Positions 43,339 through 54,209 of a DNA stretch of 64,000 nt are shown here, one piece after another. Origin of the DNA: Anthoceros angustus. Taxonomy: Eukaryota > Streptophyta > Anthocerotopsida > Anthocerotales > Anthocerotaceae. The number at the start of each line of letters is the position of its first letter. Positions within the stretch are counted from its first letter, which is position 1. The translations under genes were made by a program, and so were the position numbers. Below the pieces are notes generated by a model. It was not told the DNA's origin. It worked only from the letters and a program-made list of their open reading frames with translations, and made no database searches. The stretch spans positions 124,001 to 188,000 of the forward strand of contig MU008193.1 of assembly GCA_010909165.1 (NCBI GenBank), read 5' to 3'.

Positions 43339-44989
43339 TCACTTCCCACCCCTGAGCATGCGCAGGAAGGACATGTCGAAGCTGGTACTCTCCCGGCGAC
43401 GTCCAGGAAGGATGAGTGCTGCCCTCTGTCGACGCTCCCTGCCCTCTCTTATCTGCTCAACGTCCACATTGAACGCCGCAGCTGCCACCTCCTCCGGCAG
43501 TCGGCGGTACACAGAGGACCTGCCTGCAAGAGCCTCAACCAAGGGCCTGCAATTTCACGGATCAAATTCAGTGAGTAAAGGTTTATCGAATGCACTGAGT
43601 AAAGGTAAGACAACTCTGCAACTCTCGAGGAGAAAGTTGTAGCATGCAGCGTACTGGTCAGTGAGATGGAAGGCGATCCATTCAAAACCCTCCTCTCCCG
43701 CCTGAATGCCGTGCGGGTAGAAGCGCGGGACGATGTACGCGTCGCCTTCCCTGATATCTTGGCTCGCCAATTGCTCTCCGTTGTTGCCAGCGATTTCCAA
43801 TCGTGCGCGACCCCTCAGGACGTGCAGGATGGCATGGCCGTTGAGATTCCACTGGGGAGCAAGGATCGCGTTCTGCGACAGCACATACCAGGACTCCGTG
43901 CACTCACGATCAATTTCAAGAACATGATGAGCGCGATCGAAATGTGATCGCTTGCACCACCCCACATTATCATGAATCGTTTTGCGAACTTACTTACCTT
44001 TTCAAGACGGCCATACGAGGCACCAAGGTTCACGTTCCTCAGGATGGGAAGCTTGAACCTGTTCGCGCTGTTGTAGAGACCGGCATCGCGAACGCGCACG
44101 TCAGCCGAACCCTCCCGAATGTTGTAGACGAATTCCCCGTTGGCAATGTGCTCGCGCAAATGACTCAGACTCTCCCGCTGCCGTCCCTGAAGCGCGTTTG
44201 TCTCCTCGATCCTCACATCGCGCTCCACCTGAACGATGGCCACTCCCCGCTGGTTGTCGAGGATCGCATCCACCTCCCTCTCTTCAACGTCCCAAGCATC
44301 GGCCAAGAAATCTCGCCTGAACCCGTGCAGCACTCCGCGGTACTCCTGCTGGCCTTCTCCACGCCCTCTCCGCCCGTGCTCCCTCTCCCGCTCGCTTCCT
44401 CCCTCCCGGCTTCCACCGATCAAGAAGAAGCTCTGCAAATCGCAAACCAAGCCACGTCGGTCAGCAAACAAGCGCAACCTCGGATGACCAACTTCCGACA
44501 ACAAACACGCGGAAATCCACACAAATCCAGCTCAGAAAACCATACTCTAGCCTCGCCGGCCTCCTGTCCCTCCGACGTCTCAGCAAGGCCGATGATGCGC
44601 AGCTCGCTGCTGCCGGAATTGTACCACCAGTGCGCAACGCCGCGGGGAAAGGCAACAATGTCACCGCGTCTCACACGTCTCACGCCGGACGCCTCTCCTA
44701 GAGAATACCCGGTGAGAATCCCGGCATAACCCTCGCCATCTTCCACATACCCGATGGCAGCGGAATCGGAGTACTTCGGCAGAACAAGCCCGCGCTGGCG
44801 GACCGTGATCCTGGCTGCGGCCACATTGGCGTCCCTTAGCGCCCGGATGTCGGACCAGGACTCCACCCGGCCGCCGTCGGTGCTCAGGATCTCCCTCGGC
44901 TCCTCGAGTTGCAGCTCGTGCCTCTCCGCTGCGACGACGCAGGCGAAGGCCAGAACCAGGGCGAGAGCCCACTTCACGAATAAACCCAT
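43339..44989 (-). CDS. Vicilin-type two-domain cupin (gene A), four exons
   Basis: Exons on the minus strand are 44989-44546, 44432-43998, 43872-43655 and 43546-43339, with GT/AG borders and a clean frame of 434 codons plus stop. A signal peptide (MGLFVKWALALVLAFACVVA) is followed by cupin domain 1 (LPKYSDSAAIGYVEDGEG, VRRGDIVAFPRGVAHWWYN), a short R/E/G linker, then cupin domain 2 (ADVRVRDAGLYNSANRFKLP, PQWNLNGHAILHVLRG, IVPRFYPHGIQAG). This is the plan of 7S vicilin-like storage or cell-wall cupins, secreted or routed to vacuoles. Unlike gene B, it lacks an intron in the YVEDGEG region. It is transcribed away from gene B; TATA-like TTATAA lies on its strand about 100 bp upstream. Confidence 0.9.
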
Positions 44990-45308
44990 ATCGCTCAGCA
45001 AGGATGAGTAACCACCAGGATAGCAAATGAGACGGAACAGACGCGGAACAGGGACTGCGAATGACGGATACCTGGTTGGGAATCGGTTGGTTATAAGGCG
45101 GAGGGGGAATGTGACGTAAATGGCAAGGACTGGGCGGCCGGGTTGGAGTTGGAGTGGAACTGGCCGTGAGCGTCCAAATTGGAGGGAAGTGGTAGTAGGG
45201 TGGCAGATTGTGAGAGTCTGGATGGCCGCCGACACATTAGCGGTGTCTTGTCGCCACGCCAGATGCCTGCCACTTGTGGCTGATAAGTGCGGCACGAGCA
45301 GGGTGTGA

Positions 45309-45450
45309 GGCAAGGCTTGCGGAAACGGAAGCCGTGGAGAATAATCTGGAGATGGACGTGACGCGGGACCAGATGCATCGCCTCCCGCTTGCATGCCGCA
45401 TGCAAACGGCATATTCTGCGTCTCTTGGGACGCTGGAACGAACGAGTGGG
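45309..45450. promoter_or_regulatory. RY/ACGT module, copy 1
   Basis: It contains GGACGTGACGCGGG (ACGTG at 45356-45360) and the inverted repeat TTGCATGCCGCATGCAA (45389-45405), which has an RY core TGCATG on both strands. A near-identical copy follows 144 bp on. Confidence 0.7.
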
Positions 45451-45452
45451 AA

Positions 45453-45579
45453 GGCAAGGCTTGCGGAAACGGAAGCCGTGGAGAATAATCTGGAGATGGA
45501 CGTGACGCGGGACCAGATGCATGCCTCCCGCCTGCATGCCGCATATTCTGCGTCTCTTGGGACGGTGGAACGAGTGGGA
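45453..45579. promoter_or_regulatory. RY/ACGT module, copy 2
   Basis: Same sequence as copy 1 with three short deletions. It keeps ACGTG at 45500-45504 and has TGCATG cores at 45518-45523 and 45533-45538, but the perfect inverted repeat of copy 1 is lost. Confidence 0.7.
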
Positions 45580-45789
45580 TTGTGACGAACTGGCAGTGAT
45601 GCGCGAGTGGGAGCTGCAGTCCGGAAGTTGGGAACTGTGTGTAGACTGGTCAATTCAGATTTGCAGCTGCCATATCCGAACTGCTCCTGAGAGTACAAAT
45701 GCGGCTTCCCCCCGCTGCATTTTTCATCCTGGCACTCGGTGTCTGGTTTTGTCTGGGATTGTTGATAAGCGATCTGCAGTGGTGTCGCG

Positions 45790-47830
45790 ATGAATCGCTC
45801 TCTGTTCTGGGTTTTGGGCTTTCTCCTGGTCGCGTCCTTGGCGACCGGCGAGCGTGAAGAGCTTCGGTTGGGAGAGCCCGAGGAGGTGCTCCGCACCGAT
45901 GGAGGTCGGGTCGAGCAATGGCAACCCGACAACCAGGCTCTGAGAGACGCTAACGTTGCATCCGCCAGAATCATTCTCAAGCAACGTGGTCTGTTCCTGC
46001 CCAAGTACTCTGATTCCGCGGCCGTCGGATATGTCGAAGAAGGTGAGAGGACAGCAAAAGGTTGCTGCTTCTGACGTTTCTTCAGCAGCATACATGTTTA
46101 TTGTTGATTTTGATCTGATTCGTGGTCGAGCTGAAAGTTTGTCGATGGCGATGGCGCCTGCATGTGCAGGTGAGGGCATTGTGGGCGTTCTGAGCGGGTA
46201 CGCTGAAAGCCCGAGAATCCGTCGGGTGAGGCGCGGCGATGTCATCGCCCTACCTCGGGGAGTGGCTTCATGGTGGTACAACAGCGGCAAAGAGGAGCTC
46301 CGCGTCCTTGGCTTTGCCGATACGTCCGCATCAGAGAACGGGGAATACAACGTAAGCGCTTGTGGTGGACGGACATTCATGTTTTGGACACGGACTCGCA
46401 CAAGAGTGGAGATGGGTTCGCAAATTTGGTGGGTGTCGGCTTCTGTATGTGAAAGTGTGTGTTGGTTGCGCAGGCGTTCTATCTGGCCGGTGGAGGCCGA
46501 GGTGAAGGGAAGAGGAGGTTGAACCGAGGGAAAGGCGGCGAGAGCGAACGGGAACGGGAGGAACGCGAGCGCCGGGAACGGGAGGAGCGCGAGCGCCGGG
46601 AACGGGAGGAGCGCGAGCGCCGGGAACGGGAGGAGCGTGAACGCCGGGAACGGGAGGAGCGCGAACGGGAACGGGAACGTGATGGCCGACGGGGATCCCG
46701 GGAGGAACGCGAACGGGAGGAACGCGAACGGGAGGAACGCGAGCGACGCGAACGGGAGGAGCGGGAACGGGAGCATGAGCGCGAACGGGAACGGGAGGAG
46801 CGTGAACGGGAACGGCGGCGAAGGGAGCGTGAAGATCGCAAGCGCGGAGGGCGTGGACGGGAGCAGGAGGAGTATGGCTCGATCCTCCAAGGTTTTAGGA
46901 GGGAGTTTTTGGCTGAGGCTTGGGATCTGGACGAGGCCAAAGTGGATAAACTGCTGGACAGCCAGAGAGGCTCGGCTATCGTCTTGGTTGATCGCGAAAT
47001 CAGGGTGCCCGAGTTCGAGCAGGAGTTGAACAGGGAAGAGGGTCGTAGCATTTCCCGATCCGCCGAGAGGGCCGATGCTCATCTCCGCGAGTACCTGGCC
47101 AGCGGAGAGTTCGTGTTCAACGTTCGCGAGGGATCTGCTGATGTGCGCGTCCGCGATGCTGGTTTCTACAACAGCGTCAACAGGTTCAAGCTGCCCGTCC
47201 TCAGGGCTCTCGACTTGGGTCTCACTTACGGCCGTCTGGAGAATGTATGTTACGCTTTTTCCAGGTATCTTTTCTGCAGATTTTGCATGCTGTTGTGATT
47301 ACTCACAGATCCGAGTTGGGGTTTCTGCAGAAAGCAATTCTGGCTCCTCAATGGTCGCCCACGGGACATGAGGTGGTGCACTTCTTGAGGGGTAGTGGCA
47401 ACCTGCAGGTGGTGAGTCACAGTGGGGAGCAGCTTGTGGATAGGGAAGTGCGGGAAGGTGAGGCGTATGTGATTCCCCGTTTCCATGCACACGGCGTCCA
47501 GGCTGGCAACGAGGGTTTGGAATGGATCAGCTTCTACACCACCGACCAGTGAGTGATACTAAAGTTCGCTCTGCTCATGGCTTTTTCGCTTAATATCGTT
47601 TGGTTGATTTATTTATTGGACATTGCATGTGCAGGCCTCTCGTAGAAGCTCTTGCAGGCAGTACATCTGTGTTGCGCAGGCTTCCGGAGGAAGTGGCAGC
47701 AGCAGCCTTCAACATCGATGTTGCTCAGGTGCGTGAAGCAAGAGAGTCTCGGAGGGAGGTGGAGCCGCTTCTTCTGCCAGCTGGGAAGAGTCGCCACGAG
47801 AGGGAGCATCCCTCGCTCGCCACTTTCTGA
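45790..47830 (+). CDS. Vicilin-type two-domain cupin (gene B), five exons
   Basis: Exons 45790-46042, 46170-46351, 46474-47244, 47331-47548 and 47635-47830 join with GT/AG borders to a 539-residue frame. Features in order: signal peptide (MNRSLFWVLGFLLVASLATG); cupin domain 1 (LPKYSDSAAVGYVEEG, VRRGDVIALPRGVASWWYN); a very long arginine/glutamate linker of about 110 residues; cupin domain 2 (VRVRDAGFYNSVNRFKLP, LAPQWSPTGHEVVHFLRG, YVIPRFHAHGVQAG); C-terminal LPEEVAAAAFNIDVAQVREA. Paralogue of gene A with one extra intron and an expanded linker. Likely secreted or vacuolar 7S-type storage protein, perhaps of spores. AATAAA at 48056 is a poly(A) candidate. Confidence 0.92.
46540..46870 (+). repeat. 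Arginine/glutamate minisatellite in exon 3 of cupin gene B
   Basis: The 24-bp unit GAACGGGAGGAGCGCGAGCG(CCGG) encodes EREERERR and occurs four times nearly perfectly at about 46549-46650, then decays into mixed ERE/RRE codons up to RKRGGRGRE. It stays in frame throughout. Gene A has only a short equivalent (GGSEREREHGRRGRGEGQQ). Confidence 0.9.
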
Positions 47831-48055
47831 AAACCTGCAGAAACGTGTTTCGACTCAGAAGTTCAGACATGCGTGCTCCACTTGTACAAATTGCCAAGGC
47901 ACTGAAGTTTTAGACGTGTTTTAGGGTTTGGGAAGAGACAGTTTTGATGTGCAAACTTGCAGCGGAGAGTGTTCTTTGATTAGCTAAGAGAATGCTAGCG
48001 GTAAAAGGATGCTAGCCTTTGCATGTAAATAGACTGCTTTTGCGTGAAGCACTGA

Positions 48056-48061
48056 AATAAA
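48056..48061 (+). terminator. Candidate polyadenylation signal of cupin gene B
   Basis: AATAAA about 225 bp after the stop codon, in an AT-richer flank. The distance is plausible for a plant 3' UTR. Confidence 0.4.
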
Positions 48062-48665
48062 GTTTTGCGTTCTGGTCTTTCAAATTGTCGTAGACTTTTA
48101 CACATGCCCTGATAATCAAACCTCGTTCTCTTGGTGCTCCATGTATCGATCGACAGGTATATCCCTTTGTAGAAGTTGTGCAAATCAGCCGCAAAATGTT
48201 TTTGACAATACCTAAAACTGCCGGCTTGTCGACAGTGCTGCCAGAGTCTACTCGAATGGTATGAGGAAAACTAGATGACTGCATACCGATTTATATTTGA
48301 TTAAGATTCGTATTTGAATTTTTTTAATTAATAAATAATGATTAATTAATAGATACTAATGAATGATATTCTAAGAGCGTCCAGTTTAACACCATTAGCT
48401 CTTAGATTTGATGGTTTTCTTTGTTCTTAATTACTTGTGATAAAGTTCTTAGCCCCATTTCGGTTGTATGTTCATGTTAATGTATGCGAATATATCCGTC
48501 ATGTGTTCTGTTGGCAAATATAACAGCTTAAATTTATCAATCTTCTACCACTTATCTAATAATTAGACTTCTATTTGCTTTGTTCTCGCATGGAACTTTC
48601 GAGCTTTTGATTGCCACAATATAGCAGCCTTCGTATTTGTTGTTTGCAAGTCCCATAGTTGTAAA
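48062..48665. other. Gene-free AT-rich stretch
   Basis: Short frames on the minus strand near 48000-48280 lack protein-like composition. AT content rises from 48290 onward. I see no gene or defined repeat. Confidence 0.4.
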
Positions 48666-48669
48666 AGTT

Positions 48670-51600
48670 GCCAAAGGCCATCCTTAAGCGAGGGTGAGTG
48701 AGCAATACTCGGCTTCAAATGAACTAAGTGCCATTAGCTGTTGTCACTTGCTACTCCAACTTTAAATGTAGTTGCTTGTGCTTTTCTTGTCATTAGCATT
48801 TCCTGCCCAGTCGGCATAGCTATAGCCTTGCTTGGTTAGTGACAAGTACAGGAGTCATGTGTCGGGAGTTAAGTATCTAAAGACTTGCTAAGCTGCTTTC
48901 GGGTGGGCTTGCATCAGAGTTGCTAAGAACTAAGATACTGCTCCGACTGAAAATGCGAGATCTAGTCTAGTGCAAACCATAAGATATATCAAGCTCTCGA
49001 TGAAGTCTAGTGCAAACCATAAGATATATCAAGCTCTCGATGGTGGAGGAGTATGGTAGCTCTTCATTGTTAACAATGGTTACTTGATATTGTTGATCTT
49101 CTTCTTTAGTGAGATTCAAGTTAGCTTGTGGAGATAGGCTTACACTCTAACATACTGTACTTAGTTGGGATTTCCTGAATTTACTTAGGCTCATGAATAA
49201 AAATACTTCTAGTTTCCCTATGTCTTAAAATTTGAATGCCCAGACAAAATGAGAGTTCTTGACAAGTTGTCATAGAGAAGCTCCTTGCAAGCATTAATCT
49301 AGTGTCTTCTAAGATAACCTAAGAGTTGGACATAAGACTATGTTGTCGACGTAAACTCCTAGCACAATGAAATGATTATTGCATCACTTAAGATAGATAT
49401 TGCTATCTGCGTTTAATCTAGTGAAGCCCAAAGCCCAAAGCCCAAAGAAAGTGATATTTTAAATTAGATGTAAATTTCAAGTCTTTGGGCTTTACTAGAT
49501 TAAACGAATTCTATTAAATTGTTCGAACATATTTTAAATTAAACGATTTGCTAATTAAACGAACAGATTATAATTATTTAAAATTTGCAGGCTTTTACTT
49601 TGCTTTATTCTTAACATGTATACCCTCTAGTATTTCCATTTAGATAGTGTGGTCCAGGTCGCCATATAAGAAAGCTGTCTTAATATCTACTTGCATCAGC
49701 TCATAGTCGTGGTGAGAAGCTAAGGGCATAAGAATCCTTGATGAAGTTATTTTTAGCATGGGGCTAAGGATCTCATCATAGTCAAAACCATATTTTTGTG
49801 AGTATCATTTTGCCACTAATCTAGCTTTGTATTTCTCTATTCTACCATCAGCATTTAATTTAATTTTAGAAGTCCACTTATAACCTACTAGTTTCCTATC
49901 TTTAGGTAAGGAAGTTAGTGTCCAAGTTTTGTTAGCTTTTAAGGAGTCAAGTTTGGACCTTATTGCTTTCTTCCATTTTTCTTTTTTTGCGTAGGTAATA
50001 GCCCCGTGGTAGTTGGCTGGGACAAACTGATGTATTGCTACATTAAGACAATATGTATTGTGTTTTTAGTGTTCCTCCAGTTAGTAGGAGAATTTCTATT
50101 TATCTTACCTGCATTAGGTAGTCAAGGGCTTCTGCCCGTTCAAGTCTTCTTGAGATCATGTGGTGGAGAGTCATTGAGGTAAGCATCTTACGGGTCAAAT
50201 GAGTCTTCGTTTTGGTCATATCGAAAATAGGGTTGTCAATTTGAAAGTCCCGGCTTGCGCGAGGTGTGCCTCGAAATGGACGGAAGCTAGGGCCTTTGTC
50301 GCGTGAAGGAGAGCCACCAGCATCCGTGCCATCGGGTTGTCCTCCATGGTGAGCTCAAGGGCGCGCTCCCATTTGCTAATCACCAGCACGGGGGCTTGCT
50401 AAGGGAGATGCGCCGCAGGCAGTGCCTTGAAATGAAGCGCGCCTGATGGCGTTGGGGCTGGTGAGCTCCTATGTACCCGCCCGATGGATTTCCGTCCGTG
50501 CTGGTCACCTGCAACTATGTGTGGCACTACATGCGCGTCTGCGCATGTAGGTCTTGTGGGCATCTGCTGCTGCTCGTGAGGACGCGGGCGGTGTGGCTCC
50601 AGACTAGCCTACAGGCATGGAGGATTTGCTAGAGTCGGCACCCTCCGCGCTGGGAGCGCCTTCGAGCTCTGGATTCCCCCTGCGAGCCAAGGGTGGTTGC
50701 TAAGGCTAACAACCGTGGGCTCGGGAGCTGGTGAGGAGGCGTTGTCCGCCCCATCAAAGTCGCCGAAGACAATGTCATCGGAGGCTATCGCTGCACGGTG
50801 AGGTGGAGCGCCGAGCTTGGGTACTAGTGTGGCTGGAGAGAGGGGAGCTCTTGGCTAAGCGTGAGGCGGGGGCTGAGGCTGAAGGGCCATGGAGGGGAGG
50901 AGCTGTGAGGTTGACAGAGGCCTCATCAGCATCACTGGTGTCCAAGGATGCAGGGTGCACTCCCACTATGCTGCTGGCCTGCATATCTTCAAGAAAGGTA
51001 ACATCCCGCTAATGGGTGACCTTGTGCATTTGTGGATATATCAATTTGTATCCCTTGAAGCCGTCAGTGAAGCCCATGAACAAATGTTTGTGGCTCTCAC
51101 GTGAGCTTGGTCCTCACGACTTAAAAGGTGTGTGCATAGACCGATGCGCCAAAGACTTTTAGGGCCGAGAGATCGGGTAAGGCTCCCATCCAAGGTGCCC
51201 TAAGGTAAGAAAGATTATTATGTACACAGCGTGTGCCATGTCTTCCGTCCAGTAGCTTTTGGGGAGTTGATTAGCATGGATAGGCCGCAGTTCTGAACTA
51301 TCCTATTCATTCTTTCTGATACTCCGTTTTGCTGGGAGGTGTAGGGGGTGGTGACTTGGCGATTGATGTGGTGTGCTTGGCAGAACTGTAGGAACTGATG
51401 GGAACCGTATTCACCTCCTTCGTTGAAACGGATACATAGGAGGGATGCACCTGTCTGTTTTTCTGCCCATATTTTGTAGTCCTTGAAATAGGTCAGGGCC
51501 TGCGACTTGTGTTTTAAGAAGTATATGACCGTAAAACGGGTTAAATCATCAATGATCAGCATGAAATAAAGGTACGCAAACAACAATCATTTGAATGGTC

Positions 51601-51870
51601 CACGTTCAGAGCTTGCAATGCCATCGTGAGGATATGCCACTGCATTGGTAGCCGGAAAGGTTCAGCAGTGATTGCTGGCAAGACATATGCATTCATGTTT
51701 GAGCCTCGGACATTGCGGCAGATTGTGGTATTGGACGTGCACGCAGCTCTTGCGGGGGGATTGTAGGGTTTTTTCAAGATGGACATACATGTGTAATAGC
51801 ATGAGGCATTAGGCAATTTGGGAACTTGTGTTCTGTGAAACGGGACTTGCAAGTTTGACATGCCTAGTGA
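48670..51870 (-). mobile_element. Degenerate Ty1/copia pol, minus strand
   Basis: Read on the minus strand from high to low coordinates: pre-integrase remains near 51860-51600; integrase at 51586-51218 (LIIDDLTRFTVIYFLKHKSQ, NEGGEYGSHQFLQFC, PYTSQQNGVSERMNRIV); linker with VTFLEDMQASS near 51000; reverse transcriptase at about 50050-49660 (WTLTSLPKDRKLVGYKWTSK, EKYKARLVAKWYSQKYGFDY, QVDIKTAFL); RNase H at about 48830-48680 (GYSYADWAGNAND, ALSSFEAEY). Many stops and frameshifts. A foldback sequence is inserted at 49411-49505, and a 40-bp tandem duplication lies at 48965-49044. GC-rich 50230-50960 is the low-conservation linker. Confidence 0.85.
49411..49505. mobile_element. Foldback/MITE-like hairpin of 95 bp
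   Basis: The 23-bp arms GTTTAATCTAGTGAAGCCCA(AAG) and its reverse complement at 49483-49505 differ by one base. The left arm runs into a threefold GCCCAAA repeat. It lies within the copia pol remnant. No clear target duplication is visible. Confidence 0.75.
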
Positions 51871-51879
51871 TGGCTTTTC

Positions 51880-52091
51880 TATGTTTCCCTAAACATTACG
51901 ATGTATGTACCAAGCTTGGTGATATCATTTTGTGTTCACAAAAAATTTTGACCTCATAATAGTCATTTGTGTAATATCATGTGGACCAGGTGCGGTGGTA
52001 ATCAAGTATGCCGTTATTTTATAACACCAATATCACGAGAACTTGCTGCGTGATATATGGTGCGTTAAAAAGCCATATGTTTTGTAGTAGT
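51880..52091. mobile_element. CACTA-like terminus with internal hairpin
   Basis: The right end on the plus strand is TTTTGTAGTAGTG, reverse complement CACTACTACAAAACATATGG, a CACTA-type terminus. Inside, at 52024-52066, TAACACCAATATCACG and CGTGATATATGGTGCGTTA form an imperfect hairpin. I cannot find the partner terminus on the left, so limits there are uncertain. It interrupts the minus-strand ORF to its right. Confidence 0.4.
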
Positions 52092-52640
52092 GTCCGCTCC
52101 AAGACCACCATTGACTGCCTCAAAGAACCCTGAATCTGCTGTGTTGGCCAGGTCATTCGAACCTCTAGCTGTTTTGCGTAGATGATGACGAGGAGAAGTT
52201 GCATGTCGTTTCCCTATTCGCTGCATCTCCTCCTTCCACTTCTCCCTTAGGACTTCCGCTCCATCTCCGAGCATGCACTGGGCCGCCGCCACATATGCCG
52301 GATCCACAAGCCTAGCAACACCACTAAGAAAGGATGGATTCACTGCCGCCTCAACCGTGTTTGCGCCAGCTACAAGCGACGCAATGACAAGTTCCCATGT
52401 CCTTGCATCTGGCTGGGCATGAAAAGACAATATTCATACTGCCACTTGAAGTGGTCGGGCTATATGATCCACTTCTGCACGTGAAAACCACTCCTAAGGA
52501 CACTCTAGCACTAGCCCGATGTTATTCTCCGCAATGATAGCAATCTCCTTCTGGTCCACTCAAAAGGCTTCCCACCACTTGTACTCTTCAGCAATCACCC
52601 ATGGACGCAAATCTTTTAACCCTTCCTGCAAATGGGCCAT
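52092..52640 (-). pseudogene. Hypothetical protein fragment, cut by a transposon end
   Basis: The minus strand reads LKDLRPWVIAEEYKWWEAF with stops near 52560-52440, then an open part from 52430: MSFHAQPDARTWELVIASLV, NPSFLSGVARLVDPAYVAAA, LREKWKEEMQRIGKRH. Normal globular composition suggests a once real protein of unknown family. It ends at the CACTA-like terminus at 52091, which supplies its last residues and stop. Confidence 0.4.
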
Positions 52641-53514
52641 TGGGCAGGGTGCCGGCCGTCCTCCTCATAGGTTGCTTTTTATAAAATAAATATTTAGCGG
52701 TTCAAGAATTTTGCAACTTGGGATAATTGCTCAAGTGATAGGAAAAAAAGTGTAGTAGCAAGTAGGTCTGCAGTTTGAAACCTTTACCATCTTAATAACA
52801 CAACTTTGTTGATTTTAAGGACGCTTGCATGGGCGCATGGGCATTTACCAACTTTGTTCATTTTAAGGACGCTGCCATTGCCTTAAAGCCGAAGTGGTTA
52901 CATTGAGTGCCAGAAGGTTGAAGACCCCGACTGAGCTTTTGGATGAGGGTCAGCATACCCTAAATGTTGTGTGGCAGTCGACACCGTCCGAAGCTCAACC
53001 CAAGAATTATACTAATGAATACTAGCAAGCATTAGAGGAGAATGACAGCTTTGAAGCGGAAGATATGGACCGTCTTTGAAATTTAGCGGTGGTCCTTGAC
53101 TCAGTATCAGGGCAAGGCATGGACGAGTCGCTAGGCCGCCCTCTTGAATGACTATTGTTGATGTTGATGACCACTTCCTCCTTTAGCAGTTGTTTGTTGC
53201 AAGGTTTTCACGAGTACTAAAATGAGACTCTCGCAAGTACACGCATGATTTTTATTGTGTTTCACCACTTGAAAAGTAAATGTTTTCGGTTGTAATAAAC
53301 AGATGCAAATGGCAGCCCACTGTGCATTCTACAAAAACACAGATGGGCCCGCGCCCTACAGTGCTCTAGTTCTGGGGTGAGAAATTAAAAGTGCGTCTTT
53401 TATTTAAAGTATGGACTCGGAAAGGGTGTGCCCATTATCAAAGCTTGGCAAATATGCTATCGCAGGAAGGGTGTAAAATGTGACAAGGGGGTGTTGTTTC
53501 GACCGAAGGGGGTT
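52641..53514. other. Gene-free stretch, probably old LTR sequence
   Basis: A 26-base block ACTTTGTTGATTTTAAGGACG recurs 55 bp apart (52802 and 52852) with one base changed. The right part (53150-53514) follows a polypurine-like run of the minus-strand copia fragment and may be its 3' LTR, but no LTR ends can be assigned. Confidence 0.35.
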
Positions 53515-53960
53515 ACTATATTCCCCCCCTTCAAAAATTATCATGTTTAAAGTCAAGCTTTCAAAATATCTGCCAACATGTCTCCTGTTGGACAATACTC
53601 TAGCTTCACCTCCTTTGATTTGACCTTCTCTCTCACAAAGTGATGTTTCACTTGGATGTGCTTGGCTCCAACATGAAAAGTTGATGTCTTAGTTAAGAAG
53701 ATGCAATCTTGATTATCGTTGAAGATTGTTGTTGCTTCCTTTCGCTTGAATCTCATCTCATCTAGCAAGTTACGCAACCATATTGCCTCCATGACTGCAA
53801 TGCCATATATTCTACTTCAGTACAGGATAGAGCCACAGTAGGCTGTTTCTTACTATTCCAAGAAATGGCTTCCCCATTCAACACAAACACATATCCAGTG
53901 GTAGACTTGCGACTATTAACATCTCCTACCCAGTCTGAATCACAATATCCTAACACTCGG
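53515..53960 (-). mobile_element. Ty1/copia RNase H fragment, minus strand
   Basis: Minus-strand frames give MLGYCDSDWVGDVNSRKSTT, GYVFVLNGEAISWNSKKQPT and ALSCTEVEYMAL (RNase H D and E residues), then after a frameshift DNQDCIFLTKTSTFHVGAKH and EYCPTGDMLADILKA. A purine run GAAGGGGGGGAATATAG follows the stop, as expected of a polypurine tract before a 3' LTR. Confidence 0.85.
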
Positions 53961-54041
53961 ACTTCCTACCGATATGGTAAGATTAAGGATTATGCATTAC
54001 CCTTATAGTAATCTATCTTTACTTAACTTACATTACTTGTT

Positions 54042-54178
54042 AGGGTTATTTATGAACAGACACAATCATGATGCATTTAAATCATTTTTTACCTTATTAA
54101 TTGATAAATTATTTTAAGTATGTTTGCTTAGACTCTAATGCTTTGGCTCTCCCAGTAAATTTACATGGTATAAGAGCC
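54042..54178 (+). mobile_element. copia LTR 3' end and initiator-Met primer binding site
   Basis: The LTR ends AAATTTACA at 54165, followed at 54166 by TGGTATAAGAGCC, which matches the copia initiator-Met PBS TGGTATCAGAGCC at 12 of 13 positions. The 5' boundary of the LTR is uncertain; TGTTAGGG at 54042 is one candidate. Confidence 0.6.
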
Positions 54179-54209
54179 ATGCTAATAATATTGATCCGAT
54201 CGTATAGAA

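Larger units (their letters stand above)
44990..45789. promoter_or_regulatory. Shared bidirectional promoter of the cupin pair
   Basis: The 800 bp lie between two outward-facing start codons. Near gene A are TTATAA (about 45091-45096, minus-strand TATA candidate) and GTGACGTAA at about 45110, a bZIP-type ACGT site. The centre holds a duplicated module with RY and ACGTG motifs. I could not identify a TATA box for gene B. In seed plants RY and ACGT motifs bind B3 (ABI3/FUS3) and bZIP factors that switch on storage proteins; here that role is inference. Confidence 0.6.

Noticed and set aside
44420-45544. Long 374-residue minus-strand frame including upstream sequence before MGLFVKW
   Set aside because: The part before 44989 translates the duplicated promoter module. 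A signal peptide begins exactly at 44989, and the 3' part beyond 44546 is intron.
45724-47082. 452-residue minus-strand frame opposite cupin gene B
   Set aside because: It is the antisense shadow of the cupin exons and of the arginine/glutamate repeat. The plus strand has the domains, splice sites and signal peptide.
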